Origin: Citrobacter sp. RHB25-C09
GTDB lineage: Bacteria > Pseudomonadota > Gammaproteobacteria > Enterobacterales > Enterobacteriaceae
Assembly: GCF_013836145.1 (NCBI RefSeq)
Contig: NZ_CP057483.1
Coordinates: forward strand, 1,488,001-1,552,000
Length of the DNA: 64,000 bases
Reading direction: 5' to 3'
Shown here piece after piece: positions 45,716-54,308 of this stretch; within the stretch, counting starts at the first letter, position 1; each line of letters opens with the position of its first letter. A program made the translations under genes and the position numbers. Under the pieces are notes generated by a model. The model did not search any database and was not told the origin of the DNA. It saw only the letters and a list, made by a program, of their open reading frames with translations.

Positions 45716-45920
45716 ATTAGACCCCAACAACTTTTCGATTGATATTTAACCAGAATATACGCGAATAAGATTCCGCAGCGCGGACTACAAATATTCGAAT
45801 TAACGCTTGTGTTTTTCGATTCGCTGTAGCAACAGGTTATTGGTTATCGACGATAAAAAGCTATCAGGCAGGTCTTTTAAAGGGCTATATTGTTAAAAAA
45901 TTGTCGCAGGGGAGGACGCA

Positions 45921-46889
45921 ATGGATTACCGCAACATTATTAAGGAGATTGGCCGGGGGAAAAATCATGCCCGCGATCTGGACCAGGACACCGCGCGCGG
46001 ACTGTACAGCCATATGCTCAATGGCGATGTGCCGGAACTGGAAATGGGCGGCGTGCTGATTGCGCTGCGCATCAAAGGGGAAGGAGAAGCGGAGATGCGC
46101 GGTTTTTACGAGGCGATGCAATCCCATACGATGAAGCTGACGCCTCCCGTGGCAAAGCCAATGCCGATTGTTATCCCAAGTTATAATGGCGCTCGTAAGC
46201 AGGCGAACCTGACCCCACTGCTGGCGATTTTGCTGCATAAACTGGGTTATCCGGTGGTCGTGCATGGGGTGAGCGAAGATCCCACGCGGGTGCTTACGGA
46301 AACCATTTTTACACTGATGGGTATTCACCCCACGCATCATGCCGGGCAGGCCCAGGCGAAGTTAGACGGCCATCAGCCGGTCTATATTCCCGTGGGCGCG
46401 CTTTGTCCGCCGCTGGAAAAACAACTGGCGATGCGCTGGCGTCTTGGCGTGCGAAACAGTGCGCACACACTGGCAAAGCTGGCGACGCCGTTTGCGGAAG
46501 ATGCTGCGCTGCGGTTGTCCAGCGTTTCACATCCTGAATATGTGTCTCGCGTCGCGACGTTTTTTAGCGATATTGGGGGGCGTGGGTTGCTGATGCACGG
46601 CACTGAAGGCGAGGTTTATGCGAATCCGCAGCGTTGTCCACAGATCAGCCTGATTGATAGTCATGGTGTCCGGGTGCTTCAGGAGCGGCAAAGCGAAATG
46701 CCGGAAGAGCCTGTTCCTTTGCCTGCGGCGAAAGATCCCGAAACCACCGCCCACTGGATCACGCGCTGCCTGGCGGGAAGCGAACCCGTTCCTCTCTCGT
46801 TAAAAATAGAGATAGCCTGTTGCCTGGTCGCGACCGGGGAAGTGGAAACGGTGGCAGAAGGGTTGGCACGCGTTAACGCCAGTTTTTAA
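45921..46889 (+). CDS. ybiB: TrpD2-like nucleic-acid-binding protein YbiB
   Basis: The 322-aa protein resembles anthranilate phosphoribosyltransferase (IIKEIGRGKNHARDL, VVHGVSEDPTRV). E. coli YbiB binds nucleic acids rather than anthranilate, and is co-transcribed with dinG from the LexA promoter there. Here a fimbrial operon on the other strand separates the two. No good LexA box is seen in the 255 bp before ybiB, so its SOS control may be lost. GGGGAGG precedes the ATG. Confidence 0.92.
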   Translation: MDYRNIIKEIGRGKNHARDLDQDTARGLYSHMLNGDVPELEMGGVLIALRIKGEGEAEMRGFYEAMQSHTMKLTPPVAKPMPIVIPSYNGARKQANLTPLLAILLHKLGYPVVVHGVSEDPTRVLTETIFTLMGIHPTHHAGQAQAKLDGHQPVYIPVGALCPPLEKQLAMRWRLGVRNSAHTLAKLATPFAEDAALRLSSVSHPEYVSRVATFFSDIGGRGLLMHGTEGEVYANPQRCPQISLIDSHGVRVLQERQSEMPEEPVPLPAAKDPETTAHWITRCLAGSEPVPLSLKIEIACCLVATGEVETVAEGLARVNASF

Positions 46890-46898
46890 CGTTCAGAT

Positions 46899-46928
46899 AA
46901 AAAAAAGCCCGTCCAGTGGCGGACGGGC
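46899..46928 (-). terminator. Rho-independent terminator downstream of ybiJ
   Basis: An 8-bp stem GCCCGTCC/GGACGGGC with a 6-nt loop is preceded on the plus strand by an A run. It therefore terminates minus-strand transcripts from ybiJ. Confidence 0.85.
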
Positions 46929-46996
46929 AAACAAGGGTAATTCAGGGTCAATGAGGGTTGGAGCAGTGTGTCTGTCGGCAAACAGACGGGTAAAAA

Positions 46997-47257
46997 TTAT
47001 TTGTAGATAACAGCGGTGCCGCTCATTTTGTCGTTATTGGTGGCAGACGTGATGCTATAACCTGTTGCACCCGCTTCGGCAGCTTTCGCAGCCAGTTTAG
47101 CTTCCAGACCGTCCAGGGTGGTGGCGCCTTCAGCAGAAACCACACCGATTTTGTTCATGTTCTGCGCCTGAGCAGCAGTGACAGGCTCAGCGGCAAACAC
47201 GCCAAAAGACAGGGTAGACAGGGCAGCAGCGACAACGGCATATTTGATAGTTTTCAT
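46997..47257 (-). CDS. ybiJ: DUF1471 (YhcN-family) periplasmic protein YbiJ
   Basis: The 86-aa protein has a signal peptide (cleaved after GVFA) and the DUF1471 fold pattern KIGVVSAEGATTLDGLEAKLAAKA ending in GTAVIYK (split across the domain). Related E. coli proteins respond to stress and biofilm conditions; function is unknown. It resembles McbA encoded 0.7 kb away. Confidence 0.92.
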   Translation of the reverse strand: MKTIKYAVVAAALSTLSFGVFAAEPVTAAQAQNMNKIGVVSAEGATTLDGLEAKLAAKAAEAGATGYSITSATNNDKMSGTAVIYK

Positions 47258-47541
47258 TATTAATCTCTCGCAGTTTATTCTTTAAGGAAGACGATGTTTC
47301 GTCGATGTGATGAGTATCACGTTTTTTTGTGAGAGATAAAATCGAATAGAATTGACGTCTACCATCAAAAATATTGAATGACAAATAACTTATTGATTAT
47401 TAATTAATTGATCAGGCTTATTTACTATTCTTCGCATTTCTCTTTACAGAGATGCAAATAACGGCACATTTTGCCACGCAGTGAGGAAATTTCCGTGAGT
47501 GTAAGCGAAGCGGTAAATTCTGTAGGGTTAGCCTGGTAAAG

Positions 47542-47808
47542 TCAGCGTAACTGGCTGTCTTTCGAGCCTTTGCGATTATATCCGGAAAATGTGGCATTTT
47601 GTAAATCTTTCTCCTGCTGGCAGGTAATGCATAGCCGGACTCCCGGTACCGCTTGTCGACGTGCTTCCGGTATCGGATCGCCACACTCTTCGCATTCATA
47701 CAAGCTATCACCGCGCGGAATTTCACCCCGTGCGCGAGCGACAGCATCTTCAATTGTACTGTTGATTTGTTCGTTCACAGCGTCATCATTTGCCCAGCCG
47801 GAAGCCAT
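47542..47808 (-). CDS. ybiI: DksA/TraR-type zinc finger protein YbiI
   Basis: The 88-aa protein has a four-cysteine zinc finger CEECGDPIPEARRQA...RLCITCQ near residues 39-64, typical of the DksA/TraR family. It lacks the long coiled coil of DksA. Role unknown; binding to RNA polymerase is possible by family. It lies between the paralogues ybiJ and mcbA, as in E. coli. Confidence 0.9.
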   Translation of the reverse strand: MASGWANDDAVNEQINSTIEDAVARARGEIPRGDSLYECEECGDPIPEARRQAVPGVRLCITCQQEKDLQNATFSGYNRKGSKDSQLR

Positions 47809-47858
47809 AGCGGATATCTCCTCTGCGTTGAAGTGACTCTATGAGTATAACGGTTAAT

Positions 47859-47940
47859 TGCCGGATGGCGGCTGGCGCCCGATCCGGCCTACGGGCAGTT
47901 ACGCCAGCCAGGTCTGATAAGCGCAGCGCCATCAGGCAGT
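47859..47940. repeat. BIME between mcbA and ybiI
   Basis: TGCCGGATGGCGG...GATCCGGCCTAC and GTCTGATAAGCGCAGCGCCATCAGGCA-type units are present in opposed order. Confidence 0.75.
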
Positions 47941-47953
47941 ATGACAGGAAAGA

Positions 47954-48214
47954 TTATTTATAAATCGTAGCCGTTCCGTACATTTGGTTTTTGCCGCCAG
48001 CGGAATTGACGACAAAACCTTTCGCGCCTTGTTCCTGTGCTTTTTCCGCTAGTTTATCTTCCAGATCGCTCAGGTTCGTTGCGCCTCTCGCTGAGACGGT
48101 ACCTGAGGCGCGAAGTTGCCCAGTATCGGGCGCACTCAGTGGTTGTGCTGCAGTCGCTGCAAACGTCACTCCGGCAAGTGAGAAAGCGGCGAGTAAAGCG
48201 AGGCATTTTTTCAT
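47954..48214 (-). CDS. mcbA: Colanic acid mucoidy stimulation protein McbA (YbiM)
   Basis: The 86-aa DUF1471 protein has a signal peptide (MKKCLALLAAFSLAGVTFA). The body has ASGTVSARGATNLSDLEDK and ends in YGTATIYK. E. coli McbA is a periplasmic protein whose overproduction causes mucoidy and which is linked to the McbR biofilm regulator. ATG 48214 is chosen because it begins the signal peptide; the open frame continues 48 codons upstream without a matching sequence. Confidence 0.9.
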   Translation of the reverse strand: MKKCLALLAAFSLAGVTFAATAAQPLSAPDTGQLRASGTVSARGATNLSDLEDKLAEKAQEQGAKGFVVNSAGGKNQMYGTATIYK

Positions 48215-48431
48215 GATGCTATCCTCTGTGAAACAACGGGTCGTACCTGTTAAGTGTAGGTCGCCAGTCGGGTAAAATTGACGCAAAAAATTGATGATGA
48301 CGTGGTCAAAATTTGAACGACATTGATTTGCTAAATCTGACAAATCAATAAGATGCACTACACTGGTGCGAAGCCTGTTTACCGCGCTGCGTTATACGGG
48401 TATCTTACGCCGCTGTTAACAGGAGAATGCT

Positions 48432-49358
48432 ATGTCCCCCCAGAAACCGGGATTACATCCGCGTAATCGCCACCACAGCCGCTACGATCTTCCTACGCTC
48501 TGCAAGGGCACACCTGAGCTTGCGCAGTATCTTGTTCTTACCCCTGCGGGTGAGCAAAGCGTCGATTTTGCCAACCCTCTGGCGGTAAAGGCGCTGAATA
48601 AAGCGCTGCTGGCGCATTTTTATAGCGTGGTGAGTTGGGACATTCCTGAAGGTTTTTTATGCCCACCGGTACCGGGGCGCGCGGATTATATCCATCATCT
48701 TGCCGATCTTCTTGGCGAGACTACGGGGAACATCCCGAGCAACGCCTCTGTTCTTGACGTGGGCGTGGGCGCGAACTGCATCTATCCGCTGATCGGCGTA
48801 CATGAATATGGATGGCGCTTTACCGGCAGCGAGACACATGACCAGGCGTTAGCCAGCGCTCAGGCGATTATTAACGCTAATCCTGGGCTGACCCGCGCAA
48901 TTCGTCTGCGTCGGCAGAAAACGGCGAACGCAATCTTTAATGGCATCATCCATAAAAATGAACAGTATGATGCGACGTTGTGCAACCCGCCGTTCCACGA
49001 CTCCGCAGCGGCCGCACGCGCAGGGAGCGAGCGCAAGCGGCGCAACCTGGGGCAAGATAAAAACGACGCGCTGAACTTTGGCGGCCAGCAGCAGGAACTG
49101 TGGTGCGAAGGTGGCGAAGTCGCTTTCATTCAGAAAATGATTGCCGAAAGCCAGGCCTATGGCCGCCAGGTGATGTGGTTCACCACGCTGGTATCACGCG
49201 GTGAAAATCTGCCTCCGTTGTATCGTGCACTCACTGATGTGGGTGCCGTTAAGGTCGTTAAAAAAGAGATGGCCCAGGGCCAAAAGCAGAGTCGCTTTAT
49301 CGCCTGGACCTTTATGGATGACGATCAGCGCCGTCGTTTTGTTTCGCGTCAACGCTAA
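48432..49358 (+). CDS. rlmF: 23S rRNA (adenine1618-N6)-methyltransferase RlmF
   Basis: The 308-aa methyltransferase has SAM motif I VLDVGVGANCIYPL and the N6-adenine motif NPPF in ATLCNPPFHDS. It modifies A1618 of 23S rRNA. AACAGGAG precedes the ATG. Its stop codon overlaps the stop of the convergent ybiO. Confidence 0.95.
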   Translation: MSPQKPGLHPRNRHHSRYDLPTLCKGTPELAQYLVLTPAGEQSVDFANPLAVKALNKALLAHFYSVVSWDIPEGFLCPPVPGRADYIHHLADLLGETTGNIPSNASVLDVGVGANCIYPLIGVHEYGWRFTGSETHDQALASAQAIINANPGLTRAIRLRRQKTANAIFNGIIHKNEQYDATLCNPPFHDSAAAARAGSERKRRNLGQDKNDALNFGGQQQELWCEGGEVAFIQKMIAESQAYGRQVMWFTTLVSRGENLPPLYRALTDVGAVKVVKKEMAQGQKQSRFIAWTFMDDDQRRRFVSRQR

Positions 49359-51589
49359 AGCGTGGGTTCACTCGGCGGCAGCGGTGCGGGCGTAGACGAT
49401 GCCGCCGGCGCAGATCCCGGCGCAGGTAAAACCTGATACGTCTGTACCGGAGGCCGCACGCCAGCCAGGTCGAAATGTTTTTTGACCTGGCTGTCCAGCG
49501 CAAAGCGAACTGTCCACTGTTTCAGCGGCAGGGTGGTAAACGACACGCGTAGCGTAAAGGCGGTATTGGTTAACCCCACAATTCCGGCAAATGTTGGTTC
49601 CCCGATGATCAACCCGCGCACGTCCTCGATTTCCATCACGGCGGCAACGGCATCTTTCAGCGCCTGGTTGGCCTTGTCCGCATCTTCCAGGCGATCCACA
49701 TCGTAGTTGGCAACAACGGAACCAATCCCGCGCACAAAGTTGGCAAATGTGGTGATCGATGACCAGGGGATAATATGGTACGCCCCGGTGTCCTGGCGAA
49801 CACCGACGGAACGAATGGTCATCCTTTCTACCGTGCCGGTGAGGGGGCCGATCGTCACCAGATCCCCGGTGTTCATCCCGTTTTCAAACTGAATAAATAT
49901 CCCCGTAATAATATCCTTCACCAGCGTTTGCGCGCCAAACGATATCGCCAGACCGAGCGCACCGGCACCCGCCAGCAAAGGGGCGATGTTGACGCCAATT
50001 TCAGAGAGCACAATCATAATGGTGATTGTGCTGATGATCACCGCCAGCGCATTGCGAAACAGCGTCAGTAACGTGCGGGTGCGGGCACTGGGCAGCGGAC
50101 GTCCATGAATATCCGAGGCCAATCGGTTTTCGATCAGGCTGGCAAGGACTGTCCAGCCCACCGCCGAGAAAAACAGGATTAGCGCAATGCGGATCAGAAT
50201 ATCGACGGTCTTTTCACCCGCTCCGTTATGCAGCCAGTTCCAGAAATCAAACAATCCCCAGGCGCTGAGCAGCAGCATAATCGCGATGCAGACCGTAAGG
50301 ATGCGCGCAACGTTCAGCGCCGTAGACAGCCAGCCGTTGAGACGCTTTTGCAATTCAGGGTAGTTGCGTTGTGTATGGGGGGAGAGGGTAATTGTCTTGG
50401 CGATCCAGCGGGAGAGCATTCCGGAAACAAAAGCGGCAATGCCGATGATCAGCAGGCTGCGTACCGTCGCGCCCATCATAAACTTCAGGCTGTTGCCCGG
50501 GTCGAATAATGAAAAGAAAAACAGCACGATAAAATAGGCGCTTGCCAGCCAGTGCCACACCAGGGCAAAGGCGCGAATAAACAGGCTAAAGAAAGCCAAT
50601 GACCGTTCCGCCAGATTCAGCAAATGCTCGGTAATCTCTTTCTTGTTGTGAAAGATCAGATACAGCGCCCACAGGGTAATGCAGAGCATAATGACCACGT
50701 TGGCAATCGCCCCCATCTGCACGTTCACCTGATTAGAAATAATCGGCACGGCGACGATCAGCCCATAGCCAATCAGGCTGCTCAGCGAGCTGAGTCGACG
50801 GCTCCAGTAGCGCGCATTGGCATCCTCGATCGCTAGAGGCCGCAGCGCCGGCACATTCGGACAAAAGATGAGGCGCAGAATCGCTTTGAAAAACTCGATC
50901 AGCGCAAAGGCATTCAGAAACAGGCTTTGTTGAAAGGCGATGGTCTGGCTTCCGGCGCTTAACCTGTAGATCAGCAACTGGCCGACAAACAGGGTCAGCG
51001 CCAGTAGCAGCAGGTCGATAATGAACGCGCCGACGATCATGGCCGGTAGCTGAAGCCAGTTGTTGCGCTCGCGGTTTTTGTTACGCGCCCAGCGGCCCAT
51101 TTTACGGTACAGCGGGATCATGCACAGGCGCACCAGCCAGAAAAAGCCAAAGACGGCGACGGCCAAAAGCATGAAATGACTCAGGGCGTTGGTGAACGTT
51201 TTGCTGTTGAATGGCTTATGCGGCGTATCGGTGATATTGCGATAAAGCTGGGCAAAGCGATCGGAGAATGCCTCCACGTATTGCCGGCTATGGTCGGTCA
51301 GGTTTTCAAGAACCGTTTTTTCTTCAATGAGCTCTGGCGGGGTGATTTTCGGCACCGGCTCCTGAGGTGGGGTGGTTGCCACGGTGCGCAACTGGTCAAT
51401 CAACTCTTTGCGTGATGCGTCATTTTCCAGTACATCCGCCAGCGCCGCATAGGCCGCTTTTTTTTGCTCGACGTCAGGTTCCGCCACCGGCGCGGCTTTG
51501 TCGTCAGTGGCTGGGGTGACGCCGGGTATAGTGACCGCCTGGGCCGGTGCGCCCAGCAGGCAAAAGAGGATGAACAGGATCCACCGCAT
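49355..51589 (-). CDS. ybiO: Moderate-conductance mechanosensitive channel YbiO
   Basis: The protein is 744 aa from ATG 51589 (MRWILFILFC), which follows GGAGGAG; an upstream ATG at 51616 is less likely. It has a signal peptide, a periplasmic coiled region, about ten transmembrane helices and a C-terminal MscS domain. The pore-lining helix and vestibule are visible as LLAGAGALGLAISFGAQTLV-type sequence near residue 535. A Pro-rich tail ends the protein. It opens under hypo-osmotic shock. Confidence 0.92.
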   Translation of the reverse strand: MRWILFILFCLLGAPAQAVTIPGVTPATDDKAAPVAEPDVEQKKAAYAALADVLENDASRKELIDQLRTVATTPPQEPVPKITPPELIEEKTVLENLTDHSRQYVEAFSDRFAQLYRNITDTPHKPFNSKTFTNALSHFMLLAVAVFGFFWLVRLCMIPLYRKMGRWARNKNRERNNWLQLPAMIVGAFIIDLLLLALTLFVGQLLIYRLSAGSQTIAFQQSLFLNAFALIEFFKAILRLIFCPNVPALRPLAIEDANARYWSRRLSSLSSLIGYGLIVAVPIISNQVNVQMGAIANVVIMLCITLWALYLIFHNKKEITEHLLNLAERSLAFFSLFIRAFALVWHWLASAYFIVLFFFSLFDPGNSLKFMMGATVRSLLIIGIAAFVSGMLSRWIAKTITLSPHTQRNYPELQKRLNGWLSTALNVARILTVCIAIMLLLSAWGLFDFWNWLHNGAGEKTVDILIRIALILFFSAVGWTVLASLIENRLASDIHGRPLPSARTRTLLTLFRNALAVIISTITIMIVLSEIGVNIAPLLAGAGALGLAISFGAQTLVKDIITGIFIQFENGMNTGDLVTIGPLTGTVERMTIRSVGVRQDTGAYHIIPWSSITTFANFVRGIGSVVANYDVDRLEDADKANQALKDAVAAVMEIEDVRGLIIGEPTFAGIVGLTNTAFTLRVSFTTLPLKQWTVRFALDSQVKKHFDLAGVRPPVQTYQVLPAPGSAPAASSTPAPLPPSEPTL

Positions 51590-51676
51590 GACTCCTCCAG
51601 TGAGAAAACAGAACAAAAAGATAAGTATAGCGGGTGGAGAGAAGGCGTTTCGAAATGAGAAGAGTCGTAAGAGGTT

Positions 51677-51697
51677 CCCCCTTCGGGTGGAAGGGGG
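51677..51697 (-). terminator. Hairpin downstream of glnQ
   Basis: A perfect 8-bp stem CCCCCTTC/GAAGGGGG closes a 5-nt loop nine bases after the glnQ stop. The U run is poor, so it may stabilise the 3' end as much as terminate. Confidence 0.6.
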
Positions 51698-51705
51698 CGG
51701 GGCCG

Positions 51706-52428
51706 TCAGGAAACGTGCTGCAGGAACTCTTGCAAACGCTGGCTGGGCGGGTTTTCAATCAGGGTTTGCGGATTACCATCTTCGGCGATGCGACCTTTAT
51801 CGATAAAGATCAGGCGCGAGGCAACTTTCTCAGCAAAGCCGATTTCATGCGTGACGATGACCATAGTCATCCCTTCTTCCGCCAGATCCTGCATCACTTT
51901 TAACACTTCATGGCGCAGTTCCGGGTCAAGCGCAGACGTTGGCTCATCAAATAACATCATTTTGGGTTTAACTGCCAGCGCACGGGCAATCGCAACGCGC
52001 TGCTGCTGACCACCCGAAAGCTCAGAAGGGAAATGATGAGCGCGTTCGGCCAGACCGACTTTCGCCAGCAGCTCCTTCGCTTGTTTCTCCGCATCTTCTT
52101 TCCGGGTGCCACGTACGCGCAGCGGGCCGAACATTACGTTTTCCAGCGCCGTCAGGTGCGGGAAAAGATAAAACTGCTGGAAAACCATTCCGGCTTCCTG
52201 GCGAATCAGTCGTTCGTCAACTTTGGGGTCGTTGACCTTCAGCCCATCGACGAACAGGTCACCAGACGTAATCTCTTCAAGTTTATTAATGCAGCGCAGC
52301 AGCGTGGATTTACCGGAGCCGGATGGCCCGATAATCACCACCACCTCCCCCTGACGAATGCTTAAATCGATGTTATGCAGCACCTGGGTTGGACCGAAGT
52401 GCTTGGAAACGTTTTTAAATTCAATCAC
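51706..52428 (-). CDS. glnQ: Glutamine ABC transporter ATPase GlnQ
   Basis: GlnQ powers glutamine uptake. The 240-aa protein has Walker A GPSGSGKST (34-42), signature LSGGQQQR, Walker B MLFDEPTSALDP and the switch His in VTHE. It overlaps the glnP end by 4 nt and is last in glnHPQ. Confidence 0.96.
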   Translation of the reverse strand: MIEFKNVSKHFGPTQVLHNIDLSIRQGEVVVIIGPSGSGKSTLLRCINKLEEITSGDLFVDGLKVNDPKVDERLIRQEAGMVFQQFYLFPHLTALENVMFGPLRVRGTRKEDAEKQAKELLAKVGLAERAHHFPSELSGGQQQRVAIARALAVKPKMMLFDEPTSALDPELRHEVLKVMQDLAEEGMTMVIVTHEIGFAEKVASRLIFIDKGRIAEDGNPQTLIENPPSQRLQEFLQHVS

Positions 52429-53084
52429 AGGATTTTCATCCTTCTTTCCAGACTACGCAGAACGATGTTCAGGACCTGCGTAATAATAAGATAGATAACC
52501 CCTACCGCAGTCCAGATCTCTAGTGCGCGGAAGTTTCCGGCAATAATCTCCTGACCGCTGCGAGTCAGTTCCGCCGCGCCGATCACAATGAACAGCGAGG
52601 TGTCTTTAATGCTGATGATTAACTGGTTGCCAAGCGAAGGCAGCATGCGGCGCAGCGCCAGCGGCATAATCACGTGACGGATGGTTTCACGACGAGACAA
52701 ACCCAGCGCCAGACCGGCCTCACTGAAGCCTTTATGAATCGACAGCACCGAACCACGGGTAATTTCAGCGATATACGCGCCGGAGTTGATCATGATGGTG
52801 ATAACGGCGGCGCTGAAGGTGTCGATGCGTAAGTCCGGGAAGGCCATCGGCAGCGCAAAGTAGATGTACATCACCTGGACGACGATCGGCGTGCCGCGGA
52901 TGATTTCAATAAACACGAGGGAGACGTGATTGGCAATCCAGCCGCCGTAGGTACGGGCTAAACCCGCCAGCAGGCCAATGATAATCCCTCCAGCCAGACC
53001 GAGGATTGAGATCCACAGGGTCATTTTGGCGCCCTGGAGCAGGATCGGAATGGCGGGCCAGATAGCACTCCAGTCAAACTGCAT
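52425..53084 (-). CDS. glnP: Glutamine ABC transporter permease GlnP
   Basis: The 219-aa inner-membrane permease has about five helices and the polar amino-acid transporter EAA loop EAGLALGLSRRETIRHVIMPLALRR (in two parts around residue 140). It forms the channel for GlnH-bound glutamine. A REP unit separates it from glnH. Confidence 0.96.
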   Translation of the reverse strand: MQFDWSAIWPAIPILLQGAKMTLWISILGLAGGIIIGLLAGLARTYGGWIANHVSLVFIEIIRGTPIVVQVMYIYFALPMAFPDLRIDTFSAAVITIMINSGAYIAEITRGSVLSIHKGFSEAGLALGLSRRETIRHVIMPLALRRMLPSLGNQLIISIKDTSLFIVIGAAELTRSGQEIIAGNFRALEIWTAVGVIYLIITQVLNIVLRSLERRMKIL

Positions 53085-53137
53085 ATTTTATTCCTGTTAC
53101 CGTGGTGAAAATAGCCTATCGGGCGATGGCTAAAAAT

Positions 53138-53171
53138 GTAGGCCCGGTAAGCGCGATCGCCACCGGGCGTT
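53138..53171. repeat. REP unit between glnH and glnP
   Basis: GTAGGCCCGGTAAGCGCGATCGCCACCGGGC-type sequence lies in the 111-bp gap. A REP here could raise the amount of binding protein relative to permease by protecting the glnH mRNA. Confidence 0.75.
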
Positions 53172-53195
53172 ACAGAGCCTGATTGTCAGACCGTA

Positions 53196-53942
53196 TTATT
53201 TAGGTTCAGTACCGAACCATTTTTTGTAGATTTCGTTATAGGTGCCGTTATCACGCAGGGTTTTCAGTGCACCGTTTACTTTTTCACGCAGTTCGTCGCT
53301 GCCTTTCGGGAAGGCGATACCGTACTGCTGTGCTTCCAGAGAGTCGCCCACCGCTTTGAACTGACCGTTACCGGCAGTCTTGATGAAGTAGAGGATGTTC
53401 GGCGTATCGTGCAGAACCGCGTCGGCACGGTTAGTACCCAGCTCCATGTAGGCGTTGTCGATGTTCGGGAACTGACGCAGATCTTTGGTCTTGATGTTCG
53501 CTTTTGCGTAATCAACAGAGCCGGTGCCACTCTTCACCGCGACGACTTTACCGTCCAGATCTTTGACGCTTTTCACATCATCATTGTTTGCTTTGACCAT
53601 CACTAACAGGCCGCTTTTGTAGTAGCCCTCAGAGAAGTCGATCGCTTTTTTACGTTCATCGGTGATGGTGATACCTGCCAGCGCCAGGTCGACGTTTTTG
53701 GTTTGCAGCGCCGGGATAATACCGCTGAAGTCCATTGGCTTCAGTTCATAATCCAGCTTCAGTTCTTTCGCCACTGCGGCCCACAGGTCAATATCAAAGC
53801 CAACGTATTTGTCGCCCTGTTTGAATTCAAACGGTACGAATGCGGTGTCGGTTGCGACAACCAGTTTCTTATCTGCGGCATGAGAAGAGACCGCAAAAGC
53901 CAGGGTAAGTGCTGCCAGTGAAACTTTAAATACAGACTTCAT
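53196..53942 (-). CDS. glnH: Periplasmic glutamine-binding protein GlnH
   Basis: The 248-aa solute-binding protein has a signal peptide ending in SSHA and the family motifs FVPFEFKQGDKYVGFDIDLW and AGITITDERKKAIDFS. It delivers glutamine to GlnPQ. It is first in the operon, behind a sigma-54 promoter and NtrC sites. Confidence 0.96.
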   Translation of the reverse strand: MKSVFKVSLAALTLAFAVSSHAADKKLVVATDTAFVPFEFKQGDKYVGFDIDLWAAVAKELKLDYELKPMDFSGIIPALQTKNVDLALAGITITDERKKAIDFSEGYYKSGLLVMVKANNDDVKSVKDLDGKVVAVKSGTGSVDYAKANIKTKDLRQFPNIDNAYMELGTNRADAVLHDTPNILYFIKTAGNGQFKAVGDSLEAQQYGIAFPKGSDELREKVNGALKTLRDNGTYNEIYKKWFGTEPK

Positions 53943-53997
53943 AGCATTTCCTTTTTTTTATCCACGGGGCGATCCCCTGAAAGAACAATTGGCTTAA

Positions 53998-54013
53998 TGA
54001 AAAAATCGTGCCA
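53998..54013 (-). promoter_or_regulatory. Sigma-54 promoter of glnHPQ
   Basis: Read on the minus strand, TGGCAC-N5-TTTCA stands at the -24/-12 positions about 55 bp before glnH. It matches the remembered E. coli glnHp2. The -12 element has TC where the consensus has GC. Confidence 0.8.
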
Positions 54014-54086
54014 ACTTTGCAACTTGTTGTTTTAACAAGAAGCTGCCAGAGCAGGATGCGCAGCTGGCGAGGCAATAACCGCTTTT

Positions 54087-54116
54087 TGCACCTCCCTGGG
54101 GCACTGTTTTGGTGCA
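54087..54116. promoter_or_regulatory. Two NtrC sites upstream of glnH
   Basis: TGCACCTCCCTGGGGCA (54087-54103) and GGCACTGTTTTGGTGCA (54100-54116) resemble the TGCACCA-N5-TGGTGCA consensus and overlap by 4 bp. They are about 90-110 bp upstream of the sigma-54 promoter. The remaining part of the 366-bp gap glnH-dps shows no gene. Confidence 0.75.
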
Positions 54117-54260
54117 TCTCAGGCAGAGGGTAAGCAGAGTGTCTATTTAGCGCAAATATTGTAGACAAAACAACCTTTCATTAACGATTGTGTGAGGTGA
54201 TTATTACAATGATTTTACTTTGCGGCCTGCGGGAGGGAGTCTGTTGCACCATTAATGTGC

Positions 54261-54284
54261 AAAACCCCCGCCAGAGCGAGGGTT
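54261..54284 (-). terminator. Rho-independent terminator of dps
   Basis: On the minus strand, ACCCTCGC pairs with GCGGGGGT (one G-T pair) and is followed by TTTT. It lies 25 bp after the dps stop. Confidence 0.8.
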
Positions 54285-54308
54285 ATAGAGGAAATACTTA
54301 TGACGAAA

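Noticed and set aside
45716..45920. Possible LexA box before ybiB (CTGTAGCAACAG)
   Set aside because: The CTG and CAG are only 6 bp apart instead of 10, so it does not fit the LexA consensus.
47418..47753. 111-codon minus-strand frame overlapping ybiI
   Set aside because: It is in a different frame of ybiI, whose zinc-finger protein is clearly the real product.
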